DNA of 64,000 nt from an uncultured Maribacter sp. (GTDB lineage Bacteria > Bacteroidota > Bacteroidia > Flavobacteriales > Flavobacteriaceae): contig CANMKG010000002.1 of NCBI GenBank assembly GCA_947498505.1, positions 496,001 to 560,000 on the forward strand, given 5' to 3'. Position numbers and translations under genes: made by a program. Shown one piece after another: positions 44,564 through 53,681 of the stretch. The notes under the pieces are model-generated. The model worked only from the letters and a program-made list of their open reading frames with translations. It ran no database searches and was not told the origin of the DNA. Positions within the stretch are counted from its first letter, which is position 1, and each line of letters opens with the position of its first letter.

Positions 44564-45922
44564 ATGCAAATACATTTTATAGCAATTGGGGGGAGCGCAA
44601 TGCATAATTTAGCCTTGGCTCTTAATCACAAAGGGTACATAGTTACGGGAAGTGATGATGTTATTTTTGAACCATCCAAGACCAGATTAGAGCAAAAAGG
44701 ACTTTTGCCAAATGAGTTTGGTTGGTTTCCTGAAAAAATTCACTCAGAACTTGATGCTGTAATTTTAGGGATGCATGCTAAAGCTGATAATCCAGAACTT
44801 ATTAAAGCTAAAGAGCTTGAGCTAACTATTTATTCTTACCCTGAGTTTTTGTATGAACAATCTAAAAACAAAACCAGAGTAGTAATAGGAGGGAGTCATG
44901 GAAAAACTACGATCACCTCAATGATATTGCATGTACTAAATTATCATGATTTTGATGTTGATTATATGGTAGGGGCTCAATTAGAAGGGTTTGAACGTAT
45001 GGTGCATTTAACGGATAAGAATGATTTTATTATTCTTGAAGGGGATGAATATTTATCGTCTCCTATAGACCGTAGACCTAAATTTCATTTATATAAACCA
45101 AATATAGCGCTCCTAAGTGGTATTGCTTGGGATCATATTAATGTATTTCCAACTTTTGACAATTATGTTGAGCAATTTCAAATATTTGTAGATAGTATTG
45201 TAAAAGGAGGTAGCATTACATATAATGAAGAAGATATTGCTGTTAAAAATGTGGTAGAAGCATCAGAGAATCCAATCAGAAAGTTAGCGTATTCAACTCC
45301 AGATTACGCTGTTGAAAATGGACAGACTTTGTTAGAAACTTCCGAAGGTCCTATGCCAATTGAAGTTTTCGGAAAACATAATTTGAGCAATTTGGCCGGC
45401 GCTAAATGGATTTGCCAAAATATAGGTATAGATGAGGACGATTTTTATGAGGCAATAGCTACCTTTAAAGGAGCATCAAAAAGGTTAGAAAAACTGGCGG
45501 AAAGCAAGACTAACGTGGCGTATAAGGACTTTGCACATTCACCAAGTAAAGTAGCGGCTACTACTAAAGCCGTTAAAGAACAATATCCAGAAAGAAAATT
45601 AATTGCCTGTTTAGAGTTACATACATATAGTAGTTTTAATCCGGAATTTTTAAAGGAATATAGAGGCGCACTAGATGAAGCAGATGAAGCTATAGTTTTT
45701 TATTTGCCAGAGTCGGTTAAAATTAAAAAGTTGGCAGAAGTCACTTCAGAACAAATTTCAGAAGCATTTCAACGCAACGATTTAAAAATATACACCAACG
45801 CTGATGCGTTTAAAAACTATGTGTTTAATCAAGAATATAACAACTCAGTTTTACTTTTAATGAGCTCTGGTAATTATGGTGGATTAAACTTGAATGAGGT
45901 TAAATCGTTAATTGTAAATTAA
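44564..45922 (+). CDS. mpl: Mur ligase family protein, Mpl-like (UDP-MurNAc:tripeptide ligase)
   Basis: Cytoplasmic ATP-dependent amide ligase of 452 residues. Seen: N-terminal Rossmann segment IHFIAIGGSAMHNLALAL, the ATP site IGGSHGKTTITSMI near residue 107, ILEGDEYLSSPIDRRPKF, DHINVFPTF, and the C-terminal FAHSPSKVAATTKAVK. These follow Mpl, which recycles the murein tripeptide by joining it to UDP-MurNAc. The MurC-like family also matches, but the GDEY and HSPSK patterns favour Mpl. No other mur genes are adjacent. Confidence 0.85.
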   Translation: MQIHFIAIGGSAMHNLALALNHKGYIVTGSDDVIFEPSKTRLEQKGLLPNEFGWFPEKIHSELDAVILGMHAKADNPELIKAKELELTIYSYPEFLYEQSKNKTRVVIGGSHGKTTITSMILHVLNYHDFDVDYMVGAQLEGFERMVHLTDKNDFIILEGDEYLSSPIDRRPKFHLYKPNIALLSGIAWDHINVFPTFDNYVEQFQIFVDSIVKGGSITYNEEDIAVKNVVEASENPIRKLAYSTPDYAVENGQTLLETSEGPMPIEVFGKHNLSNLAGAKWICQNIGIDEDDFYEAIATFKGASKRLEKLAESKTNVAYKDFAHSPSKVAATTKAVKEQYPERKLIACLELHTYSSFNPEFLKEYRGALDEADEAIVFYLPESVKIKKLAEVTSEQISEAFQRNDLKIYTNADAFKNYVFNQEYNNSVLLLMSSGNYGGLNLNEVKSLIVN

Positions 45923-45984
45923 ATAGGTGGAAAGACACTATGTCATGAATTTTTAATAGGAATACATTTTGATATGTTGTTCGT

Positions 45985-46158
45985 ATGAAACGCAAACAAT
46001 TGTATTCTTTTTTTAGACGTAAAGTATCTATGTTTATGATTGCGTATATGCTTGGAGTTTCTAATATCATCCTAGATGAGGATAGAATGATAAATGATAC
46101 GAAAGCTAATATAGAACTTGTTCAAAAAGAATATGACTTTAAAGACCAAGAAGATTAA
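45985..46158 (+). CDS. Small hypothetical protein (57 residues)
   Basis: Too short for the ORF track. Translation starts MKRKQLYSFFRRKVSMFMIAY and ends KEYDFKDQED. Seen: a basic N-terminus, a short hydrophobic stretch (MFMIAYMLGVSNIIL) and an acidic tail, which suggests a small peripheral membrane protein. Its stop codon overlaps the stop of the convergent DUF1569 gene within a shared TTAA, a compact arrangement also seen at 52263-52266. It lies 62 bp after mpl. I cannot assign a function; reality as a gene rests on length, composition and placement. Confidence 0.5.
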   Translation: MKRKQLYSFFRRKVSMFMIAYMLGVSNIILDEDRMINDTKANIELVQKEYDFKDQED

Positions 46159-46595
46159 ACACCAAATTGATTTAAATGGTGATTAAGGTGTTTATATTGC
46201 ATTTTACCCCATTCTTCATGAGTAAACCTTCCAAATAAAGGATGTGGATTCCAGCTTTTTCTGTTTTTAAGTTCATGCATTTCTTTGGTTAGGAGAATTA
46301 GTTTTTCAAGTTCAACGGAAAAATCTTTAGTTTCATTAGTTTTCAATTGTGATGGAGTTGGCATATTTTTTTTGAATGGTCTATCATTAAATAAAATCTT
46401 TTTAAAAAAGAGTCGGGCAAATATATTCCCGTTTCCCTTATCTCTATTTTTAATAGCAACTATTAACGGATGTTGACAATGCCATACCATTTGCCCAACG
46501 CTCATTTTCCCCCATTGTCTTTTAGAATCATGTTTAAGGTTGTTTAATCTTTCCATGATTTCTTTAAAATCTTGATTATTAAAGAGAGACTTCAT
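46155..46595 (-). CDS. DUF1569 domain protein (DinB-like fold)
   Basis: Protein of 146 residues. Seen: KRQWGKMSVGQMVWHCQHPL at about residues 26-45 and GRFTHEEWGKMQYKHLNHHLNQFG at the C-terminus, the His-rich pattern of DUF1569, a member of the DinB/YfiT-like four-helix superfamily in which three His residues bind a metal. The biochemical role is unknown; some relatives are thiol-dependent enzymes. It is divergent from radC with a 59-bp spacer. Confidence 0.85.
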   Translation of the reverse strand: MKSLFNNQDFKEIMERLNNLKHDSKRQWGKMSVGQMVWHCQHPLIVAIKNRDKGNGNIFARLFFKKILFNDRPFKKNMPTPSQLKTNETKDFSVELEKLILLTKEMHELKNRKSWNPHPLFGRFTHEEWGKMQYKHLNHHLNQFGV

Positions 46596-46654
46596 TTTTA
46601 GATATATTCTGTAGTTTTAAAGATAGTTTTTTTTAGTTTATATATCTTTAGAGA

Positions 46655-47353
46655 ATGCAAGAAAAATCAACATCTTTTTCCATAAAACATTGGTCCAATG
46701 ATGATAAACCTCGCGAAAAACTCCTTTCCAAAGGAAAATCTGCCCTTTCTGATGCCGAGCTAATAGCAATATTAATAGGCTCAGGTAATAGGGATGAAAG
46801 TGCGGTAGAATTATCTAAACGTATACTGTCTTCCACAAAAAACAATCTAAACGACCTTGGCAAAGTATCCATAAATCAACTACTGAAATTTAAAGGAATA
46901 GGTGAAGCTAAAGCAATATCAATAGTCGCTGCGATGGAATTGGGAAGAAGAAGACGGGCTGAAGAAACTCCCTTAATTACCAAAATAAGTAGCAGTAAAA
47001 CCGGTTTTGAATTGTTGCAACCAATATTGGGAGACTTGCCGCACGAAGAATTTTGGATTGTTTATCTAAATAATGCAAATAAAGTAATTCGAAAATCGCA
47101 ACTTAGCAAGGGAGGTATTACAGGTACTTTAGTGGATGTACGTTTAGTCCTAAAACAAGCTTTAGAAATTGGAGCTTTAGCCTTAATTTTGGCACATAAT
47201 CATCCCTCCGGAACGCTAAGACCGAGTGCTGCTGATAAAGAAATTACCAAGAAACTTATTACAGCAGCAAATGCCTTAGATATAAAAGTTTTGGATCATT
47301 TAATAATTACTGATAAGGATTATTTTAGCTTTGCAGATGAAGGTATTCTTTAG
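46655..47353 (+). CDS. radC: RadC family DNA repair-associated JAB/MPN protein
   Basis: Protein of 232 residues. Seen: N-terminal helix-hairpin-helix-like region (KPREKLLSKGKSALSDAELIAILIG, LLKFKGIGEAKAISIVAAMELGRR) and a C-terminal JAB domain with EEFWIVYLNNANKVI and the metal motif LAHNHPSGTLRPSAAD. RadC was long called a DNA repair protein, but its actual function is unsettled. This is the chromosomal long form with the HhH domain, not a short plasmid-borne copy. Start ATG at 46655 gives the expected MQEKSTSFSIKHWSNDDKPREK opening. Confidence 0.93.
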   Translation: MQEKSTSFSIKHWSNDDKPREKLLSKGKSALSDAELIAILIGSGNRDESAVELSKRILSSTKNNLNDLGKVSINQLLKFKGIGEAKAISIVAAMELGRRRRAEETPLITKISSSKTGFELLQPILGDLPHEEFWIVYLNNANKVIRKSQLSKGGITGTLVDVRLVLKQALEIGALALILAHNHPSGTLRPSAADKEITKKLITAANALDIKVLDHLIITDKDYFSFADEGIL

Positions 47354-47381
47354 GATACGGTATTGATAAAAATGAAAGTAT

Positions 47382-48677
47382 ATGTTGCTAATTTACACAC
47401 ATAAAATAACATCTCGTTTTAGCTATGTAATGCGACATATATTTACCAATATTTTGGGGGTAGAGGTTAGTTTCACTACTAAGGTAGAGGACTTTATAAA
47501 GCATACTGGGCCTAAAATTACTTATACTAAACAACCGCTGCAAAATGAGTTTTTTGTCAGAAGTAACGATTTACTTTTTGAACAAGGCATAAATGACTTA
47601 AACATAAATATTGGTAATTGGGAAGGTGTACCTTGTTTTTTTATAGCTGGTGAACGCAGTAATATTCCTTTTGATATTTTTTCAGCGAGTTTTTACCTGC
47701 TTAGTAGGTATGAAGAGTATTTACCACATGTTAAGGATATGCATGGTAGGTTTTCACCAAAAGATAGTATAGCCTACGAGAAGAACTTTTTAAAACAACC
47801 AGTTATTGATATATGGGCTTTTAAATTGTTAGCGGCTTTGGAGGAGAAATTTCCGGAAATAGAATATAAAAAACGAAAATTTAAGTTTACGTCTATTATT
47901 GATGTTACTACTTCGCATTGTTATGCACATCGTGGTTTGGTTCGAAGTTTTTTTGGTTTTATAATTGATTTAGGGACGTTTAAATTGAAAAGAGTAATAA
48001 AGCGAATTGCTGTGTGGTTCAACGCGGCAAAAGATCCCTATAACAATTTCAATTATTTAATAGCACTTCATAAAAAGTATAGTGTAAAGAGTATTTTCTT
48101 TTTTCAGTACGCGGCGTATTCTACGTACGACAAAAATGTATCAATATACAACAACAAGTTTAAGTACTTAATAAAATCCATCGCGGACTATAGTCGGGTT
48201 GCTTTAGCAGCTTCGTATAGTTCATTTAATAATATTTTACTTTTAAAGAAAGAAAAAAACGACCTTTCAGATGTAATTAATAGAAAAGTAAAATTTTCAA
48301 GAATGCGGTATAATAGGGTAGATGTACCTATTTCATATCGAAATTTGGTTGAAGCTGAATTTACAGATGATTTTACTATGGGATATACCCATGAAATGGG
48401 TTTTAGGGCAGGTACGTGTACTCCTTTCTATTTTTATGATATATTGTTAGAGCTTCAACAACCAATAAGAGTTCATCCGTTTGTAATGCATGATTATGCA
48501 CTTATGATGTTAGGGAATGAGGGCAAAATTATTGAAAAAATAGAACAGGTTTATGCAGCGGTGAAAATGGTGAATGGAGAGTTTGTGAGTATATTTTCAA
48601 ACGAATTGATTGGCGAAGAACATAGCGTAAATTGGAAAAAACTTTACGAAATGGTTTTAAAAAAATATAATGTTTAA
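47382..48677 (+). CDS. DUF7033 / polysaccharide deacetylase-fold protein, metal ligands apparently lost
   Basis: Protein of 431 residues. Seen: an N-terminal DUF7033 region (FDIFSASFYLLSRYEEYLPH near 100-120) and a NodB-like domain that includes KFTSIIDVTTSHCYAHRG, ADYSRVALAASYSSFN and MGFRAGTCTPFYFYD. In active relatives I expect a D-x-D at the first motif and H-P before SY at the second; here they read DVT and AASY. The fold signature GFRAG is kept. This suggests a binding or scaffold protein rather than an active deacetylase. No signal peptide is visible. It overlaps the next gene by 8 nt. Confidence 0.8.
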   Translation: MLLIYTHKITSRFSYVMRHIFTNILGVEVSFTTKVEDFIKHTGPKITYTKQPLQNEFFVRSNDLLFEQGINDLNINIGNWEGVPCFFIAGERSNIPFDIFSASFYLLSRYEEYLPHVKDMHGRFSPKDSIAYEKNFLKQPVIDIWAFKLLAALEEKFPEIEYKKRKFKFTSIIDVTTSHCYAHRGLVRSFFGFIIDLGTFKLKRVIKRIAVWFNAAKDPYNNFNYLIALHKKYSVKSIFFFQYAAYSTYDKNVSIYNNKFKYLIKSIADYSRVALAASYSSFNNILLLKKEKNDLSDVINRKVKFSRMRYNRVDVPISYRNLVEAEFTDDFTMGYTHEMGFRAGTCTPFYFYDILLELQQPIRVHPFVMHDYALMMLGNEGKIIEKIEQVYAAVKMVNGEFVSIFSNELIGEEHSVNWKKLYEMVLKKYNV

Positions 48678-49359
48678 AAGTAAGGTAACTGATGTTTTTT
48701 TTGACTTAGACCATACACTATGGGACTTTGAAAAAAATTCCGCGTTAACTTTCGAAAAAATATTTCAAAGCCATAATGTAGATGTAAATCTTAAAGAGTT
48801 TTTAAGAGTGTATGTTCCTAAGAATTTGGAGTTATGGAAACTCTATGGCAGCAATGAAATTACAAAGGAAGAGCTTAGGTATCTTAGGTTAAGAGTTGTT
48901 TTTGATCAGATTAGTTATGCAATTTCTGACGAAAACATTAAACTGTTGTCGGAGGAATATATAAAACACCTTTCATCTTTTAACCATTTATTTTCTGGTG
49001 CAATTGAAGTTTTGAAGTATTTAAAACCAAAGTACAATCTACATATCATTACAAACGGCTTCAAAGAAGTTCAGATAAAAAAGCTTAAGAATTCAGGAAT
49101 TGAAGGTTTTTTTATTGAAATAATCGATTCTGAAACCGCAGGAGTAAAAAAACCTAATCCTATCATTTTCAGTGCCGCTTTAGAAAAAGCTAAGGTGACT
49201 GCAGAAGAATCTGTAATGATTGGGGATAATCTAGAAGCCGATATTTTAGGGGCTCAAGCACTAGGTATACAAGCCATACATTTTAATTCACACAAAAATC
49301 CTGAACATAATTTCTGTCCAATTATAAATCATCTTGGCGAAATAAAAACGTTTTTGTAG
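48670..49359 (+). CDS. YjjG family HAD hydrolase (noncanonical pyrimidine nucleotidase)
   Basis: HAD phosphatase of 229 residues. Seen: motif I FFDLDHTLWDFEKN (nucleophile Asp at about residue 12), motif II HIITNGFKEVQ, motif III KKPNPIIF, and motif IV MIGDNLEADILGA. The WDFEKN after the nucleophile is typical of YjjG, which removes phosphate from dUMP, dTMP and modified pyrimidine nucleotides and so cleans the nucleotide pool. Overlaps the deacetylase-like gene by 8 nt, so translation is probably coupled. Confidence 0.88.
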   Translation: MFKSKVTDVFFDLDHTLWDFEKNSALTFEKIFQSHNVDVNLKEFLRVYVPKNLELWKLYGSNEITKEELRYLRLRVVFDQISYAISDENIKLLSEEYIKHLSSFNHLFSGAIEVLKYLKPKYNLHIITNGFKEVQIKKLKNSGIEGFFIEIIDSETAGVKKPNPIIFSAALEKAKVTAEESVMIGDNLEADILGAQALGIQAIHFNSHKNPEHNFCPIINHLGEIKTFL

Positions 49360-49427
49360 AGTTATACAATTAGGGCATAAATATTGATGTCGTATATCAA
49401 TACTATCCAAAAAAAATATTTTAAACG

Positions 49428-49976
49428 ATGAAAAAGTTAATAGGTAGAATTTTACCCTTAGTTTGTTATGTGTTCTTTTTGTCATGTAGTGAAGAACAAA
49501 ATTTTGATCAGTTTGATGATATTTCATTGACGCCAACTTTAGCTAGTAGTATTTTATATGTGGAAACCAATGAGGAAAAAATAAACTTAATTCCTGCAAT
49601 GAGTGATGTTGTTAGGGATGAGTTTGAATTTGATGCTTTTTCTGAAGGGGTTTTTTCAGATAGGGTTATCGAAGGAGCTTTAATTTATGAAATAGAAAAT
49701 ACTACTAGTAAGCAATTAGAGATAACACTTGAATTTTTAGGTGCTGGAGATATTGTTTTGGACACTGAAATTTTCCAAATTGACCCAGAACCAACCGCAG
49801 ATTTGCAAAGAACTGTGGCTTATGGTGGAGGAGGTAAAAGCCTTGAATATTTAATTAATACGGAAAAAGTTAGAGTTACCATAAATAATCAAGGTGATAA
49901 TACAAGTACATCATCAATAGTAAATGCAATACTAGCATTTAAGCTGGCAGGAGAATTTAGAGTAAGAGTAAAATGA
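49428..49976 (+). CDS. Hypothetical flavobacterial lipoprotein
   Basis: Protein of 182 residues with lipobox FFLSCSE (Cys20) and an acidic segment (NFDQFDDISLTPTLAS) after it, as in exported outer-membrane lipoproteins. The remainder looks like one beta-sandwich: ALIYEIENTTSKQLEITLEFL, then QIDPEPTADLQRTVAYGGGGKS and a final FKLAGEFRVRVK strand. I do not know its function. Its stop overlaps the start of the DUF5723 barrel gene by 4 nt (ATGA), which indicates that the two are made together. Confidence 0.7.
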   Translation: MKKLIGRILPLVCYVFFLSCSEEQNFDQFDDISLTPTLASSILYVETNEEKINLIPAMSDVVRDEFEFDAFSEGVFSDRVIEGALIYEIENTTSKQLEITLEFLGAGDIVLDTEIFQIDPEPTADLQRTVAYGGGGKSLEYLINTEKVRVTINNQGDNTSTSSIVNAILAFKLAGEFRVRVK

Positions 49977-51418
49977 AAATACGCATAATAAGTATTATAG
50001 TTCTTATTGGAAGCTTTTTGGGTTTACAAGGTCAGAACAAACAAATTCTTTACGATTTTAATGAAATACCGCAAAGTTTGCTAACAAACCCGGGTATTGA
50101 TGTGGATTATAAATGGTATGCTGGCATTCCATTACTTTCTGCACCATATTTTCAATTTGGTTCAAGCGGTATATCGGTGCATGATATCTTTGCAAATGAT
50201 GGCATTCCTATTGATGATAAAATAAGAACGAAAGCCATTGACGGTATGAGTAAGAGGGATGAGCTCAGCGGATTTTTTCAAATAGAGTTTATTAATGTAG
50301 GATTCAAAAGCAAAAAGAACCCCAATAATTTTTACTCTTTTGGAATGTACTTAGAGGGCAATGCAATAGGATATTGGTTTAAAGATTTAGCAAACTTAGC
50401 ATACTATGGAAATGCAGGTCAATTAAACAGAAAGTTTAGGTTGGATCACTTGAAAACTACCGGAGAATTGGTAAATACATTTCACTTTGGAGTTAATAAA
50501 CGTATAAATAAAAAATTTACTATTGGCGCAAGAGCTAAATTGTATTCAAGCATATTTAATTTTAGGTCTACAAAAAACTCAGGTTTTTTTGTGACTAGAG
50601 AAGGCGAGAATAACATTTTAGCAAATACTCTTGTGGCTGATATGGAGTTTAGAACTTCAGGTTTAGTTGGAATAAAGGATATTGTAGGTGACGATGCCGT
50701 TTCTAATTCTAACTTAACCAGCCTTTTGTTAAAAAGGGCGTTTTTTGGAGGAAGTATAGGAGTTGGAGCTGATTTTGGATTTACTTATAGACTCAATGAG
50801 CGTACCCGAGTTACAGGTAGCGTGCTTGATTTTGGTTTTATATATCAAAATGATGACGTAAGAGGTTTTACGTTAAAAGGAGCAAGCACAGTTGAAGGAG
50901 TCGAAATCACAGAATCAATCAGGATAAGTAACATTGATTCGGATTATTGGCAAGATATAATTGATGATGTAGAAGAACAAATTCCTTTTGAGGATGCTAA
51001 TGAAAATTATTTAACACTAAGGCCAATAAAAGTAAATGGTTCTATTCGTCATGACTTTGGAAAGGAATTGGAGCCAAAAGAAGATTGTGCTTGTGGCGTA
51101 AACACAACATCTAAATTAAGAGCAACAAGATATGCTAATAGCGTTGGAGGGCAGTTGTATTTTATAACCAGACCAAGAGGTTTACAGGCTGCAATAACAG
51201 CATTTTATCAAAAACGATTTAATAATTTGGCTTTAAAAGCTACCTATACAGCGGATAAATTCACTAAAACGAATATAGGTTTAGGAATGGTATTTCAAGC
51301 GGGCCCAGTAAACTTCTATATCATGGCAGATAACCTATTGGCTTATCAAAATATTGCAGATACTAATTATGCTTCTTTTCAATTAGGATTAAATATCATA
51401 TCTTGGGGAAAGAATTGA
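49973..51418 (+). CDS. DUF5723 family outer-membrane protein
   Basis: Secreted 481-residue beta-barrel-like protein. Seen: signal peptide ending FLGLQGQ, the opening ILYDFNEIPQSLLTNPGIDV and GIPLLSAPYFQFGSSGISVHD that mark DUF5723, repeated amphipathic strands, and a terminal YASFQLGLNIISWGKN strand. A Cys pair (DCACG) lies in a loop at about residue 368. The family resembles FadL/PorV-like barrels in shape but its cargo is unknown. It is translationally coupled to the lipoprotein before it. Confidence 0.82.
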   Translation: MKIRIISIIVLIGSFLGLQGQNKQILYDFNEIPQSLLTNPGIDVDYKWYAGIPLLSAPYFQFGSSGISVHDIFANDGIPIDDKIRTKAIDGMSKRDELSGFFQIEFINVGFKSKKNPNNFYSFGMYLEGNAIGYWFKDLANLAYYGNAGQLNRKFRLDHLKTTGELVNTFHFGVNKRINKKFTIGARAKLYSSIFNFRSTKNSGFFVTREGENNILANTLVADMEFRTSGLVGIKDIVGDDAVSNSNLTSLLLKRAFFGGSIGVGADFGFTYRLNERTRVTGSVLDFGFIYQNDDVRGFTLKGASTVEGVEITESIRISNIDSDYWQDIIDDVEEQIPFEDANENYLTLRPIKVNGSIRHDFGKELEPKEDCACGVNTTSKLRATRYANSVGGQLYFITRPRGLQAAITAFYQKRFNNLALKATYTADKFTKTNIGLGMVFQAGPVNFYIMADNLLAYQNIADTNYASFQLGLNIISWGKN

Positions 51419-51432
51419 TATCTTAATACTGT

Positions 51433-52266
51433 ATGAAATATTTGTTGTTAGCCTTTTTTGGCATATTTAGTTTTATAGGTTTTAGTCAGGCTGAGTTAAA
51501 CAATTACAAATATGTAATTGTTCCAAAACATTTTGATGATTTTAAAAAAACTAATCAATATAATACAAGTACTAAGGTAAAACATTTACTTTCTCAGAAA
51601 GGGTTTCATGCGGTGTATGATGATGCTCTTCCAGAGGATTTAGTAAAAAACAGATGTCTTGGAGTAGCTGTTAAAATGGACAATAAATCTAGTATGTTTA
51701 GCACTAAAGTTGGGTTGAAATTTATAGATTGTTTTTCGAAAACCGTATATACTACTCAAGAGGGAAAATCAAAAATAAAGGAGTATAATGAAGCTTATGG
51801 TGATGCCATTAAAAAAGCACTAAGTTCTTTAAATGGTTTTACATACGAATATACTGCCAAGGTAGATGAAAAACCAATAGCTATTAGTTTTAAAAACGAT
51901 GTAAAAGAACTTGACAAGACTAAAGAAGAAGTACAGGAGAAGGCAGAAATGAAAAAAGAAGGACATATAGAGCAAGTAGCCACTAAAGAAAATCAATCTT
52001 TTAAAGATTTATCTCCTAAACCTTCTAACATAAAAAAAGCAGTTGTGGTTCCTACTGGAATACTATACTCTCAAGAAATGCCTTATGGTTATCAACTTGT
52101 AGATAGTACACCTAAAGTGGTAATGAAGTTGTATAAAACTACAATAGATAATGTTTTTATGGTACAAGGTTCTAATGCTATTGTTCATAAGAAAGATGAG
52201 CAATGGGTGTACGAATATGAGACTGATGGAAAAACGGAAACAAAAGTAATTCTAATAAAGTTTTAA
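51433..52266 (+). CDS. Hypothetical secreted protein with a Lys/Glu linker
   Basis: Protein of 277 residues with signal peptide MKYLLLAFFGIFSFIGFSQ. The N-terminal domain (about 20-145) begins NNYKYVIVPKHFDDFKKTNQYNTS and includes two Cys (RCLGV, FIDCFSK); it resembles short envelope proteins that share the YVIVPxxFDF opening in flavobacteria. A charged low-complexity linker follows (about 155-200) and then a small C-terminal beta domain (YGYQLVDSTPKVVMKLYKT). Function unknown. It lies 14 bp after the DUF5723 gene, making a three-gene module, and its stop codon overlaps that of rarA in TTAA. Confidence 0.65.
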   Translation: MKYLLLAFFGIFSFIGFSQAELNNYKYVIVPKHFDDFKKTNQYNTSTKVKHLLSQKGFHAVYDDALPEDLVKNRCLGVAVKMDNKSSMFSTKVGLKFIDCFSKTVYTTQEGKSKIKEYNEAYGDAIKKALSSLNGFTYEYTAKVDEKPIAISFKNDVKELDKTKEEVQEKAEMKKEGHIEQVATKENQSFKDLSPKPSNIKKAVVVPTGILYSQEMPYGYQLVDSTPKVVMKLYKTTIDNVFMVQGSNAIVHKKDEQWVYEYETDGKTETKVILIKF

Positions 52267-53540
52267 AATTCGTATTTGGTTTTCCAACGATTTGTTAAAA
52301 AGTCTTTAATTGCTTTTTCTCTAGTGTTGTTGCCCGCTTGATAAATTGATGTCCCAATAATTTCTTCAGGTAAAAATTCTTCTGCAATAAAATTGTTTTC
52401 GTAGTTATGGGCGTATTTGTAGTCCTTACCATAACCAATATCCTTCATCAATTTGGTAGGAGCATTTCGTAGGGGGAGAGGAACCGACAAGTCTCCAGTT
52501 TGTTTTACTAATTGTTGGGCTTTTCCAATTGCCATATAACTAGCGTTACTTTTTGGTGAGGTTGCCAAATATATTGCGCATTGGCTTAAAATAATGCGAG
52601 CTTCAGGATAACCAATCGTTGTAACAGCCTGAAAAGTAGTGTTTGCCATTACCAAAGCAGTAGGGTTGGCTAATCCAATGTCTTCAGATGCTGATATTAA
52701 CATTCTTCTTGCTATAAATTTAACATCTTCACCACCTTCAATCATTCTGGCTAACCAATATACAGTGCCATTAGGGTCACTACCCCGAATAGATTTTATA
52801 AAAGCTGAAATAATATCATAGTGTTGTTCACCAGTTTTATCATAGAGCGCAGTGTTTTTTTGAACCTTGCTCATTACTAAATCATCAGTGATAACCACAT
52901 TGTCGGTAACCTCTGAGTTTACAACAAGTTCAAAAATGTTCAATAGTTTTCTGCCATCACCACCTGATAATCGTAAAAGAGCCTCTGTTTCTTTTAACTC
53001 AATTGTTTTGGATTTTAATAAGGTGTCTTTTTTAATTGCTCTGTGAATAAGAGATTCTAAATCATTTTTGTCAAATGAGTTTAAAATGTATACCTGGCAT
53101 CTAGATAATAAGGCGGGTATCACTTCAAAACTTGGATTTTCGGTAGTAGCACCTATAAGAGTAACCCATCCTTTTTCAACCGCACCTAATAACGAGTCCT
53201 GCTGTGATTTACTAAAACGGTGAATCTCATCAATAAACAAAATAGGATTTTTAGAAGTAAATAATCCCCCGCTTTGTTTTGCCTTATCAATAACCTCTCT
53301 AATATCTTTTACACCACTATTTATTGCACTTAAGATATAAAAGGGGCGTTTACTTTCTTGAGCTATAATATTTGCTAAAGTAGTTTTTCCTGTTCCAGGA
53401 GGTCCCCATAAAATCAAAGATGGAATTATACCTCTTTTTATTTGATGGGTAAGGGATCCTTTTTCTCCAACTAAATGGTGTTGACTAATGTATTCATCAA
53501 GCGTTTTAGGCCGTACTCTTTCAGCTAAAGGTTCATTCAT
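52263..53540 (-). CDS. rarA: Replication-associated recombination protein A (RarA/MgsA)
   Basis: Clamp-loader-like AAA+ ATPase that acts at stalled replication forks. Seen: the opening [22 protein letters not shown], Walker [13 protein letters not shown] at residues about 45-56, Walker [11 protein letters not shown], sensor 1 [12 protein letters not shown], and the C-terminal helical domain with [16 protein letters not shown] and [12 protein letters not shown]-like [13 protein letters not shown]. The length of 425 residues is normal. Convergent with the secreted protein gene; stop codons overlap by 4 nt. Confidence 0.96.
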   Translation of the reverse strand: MNEPLAERVRPKTLDEYISQHHLVGEKGSLTHQIKRGIIPSLILWGPPGTGKTTLANIIAQESKRPFYILSAINSGVKDIREVIDKAKQSGGLFTSKNPILFIDEIHRFSKSQQDSLLGAVEKGWVTLIGATTENPSFEVIPALLSRCQVYILNSFDKNDLESLIHRAIKKDTLLKSKTIELKETEALLRLSGGDGRKLLNIFELVVNSEVTDNVVITDDLVMSKVQKNTALYDKTGEQHYDIISAFIKSIRGSDPNGTVYWLARMIEGGEDVKFIARRMLISASEDIGLANPTALVMANTTFQAVTTIGYPEARIILSQCAIYLATSPKSNASYMAIGKAQQLVKQTGDLSVPLPLRNAPTKLMKDIGYGKDYKYAHNYENNFIAEEFLPEEIIGTSIYQAGNNTREKAIKDFLTNRWKTKYEF

Positions 53541-53681
53541 ACTATAAAAATAATATAACTTTTTTTAGCACGGTTAAGACAAAACTTTAATTTCAAAATT
53601 CAGTTTGAATTTTAAAAACTGACAAATTATCATGATGCTACTTTTTGGAGTGTTTTTTGAAGAAATAGCTTAAATTTAAGT

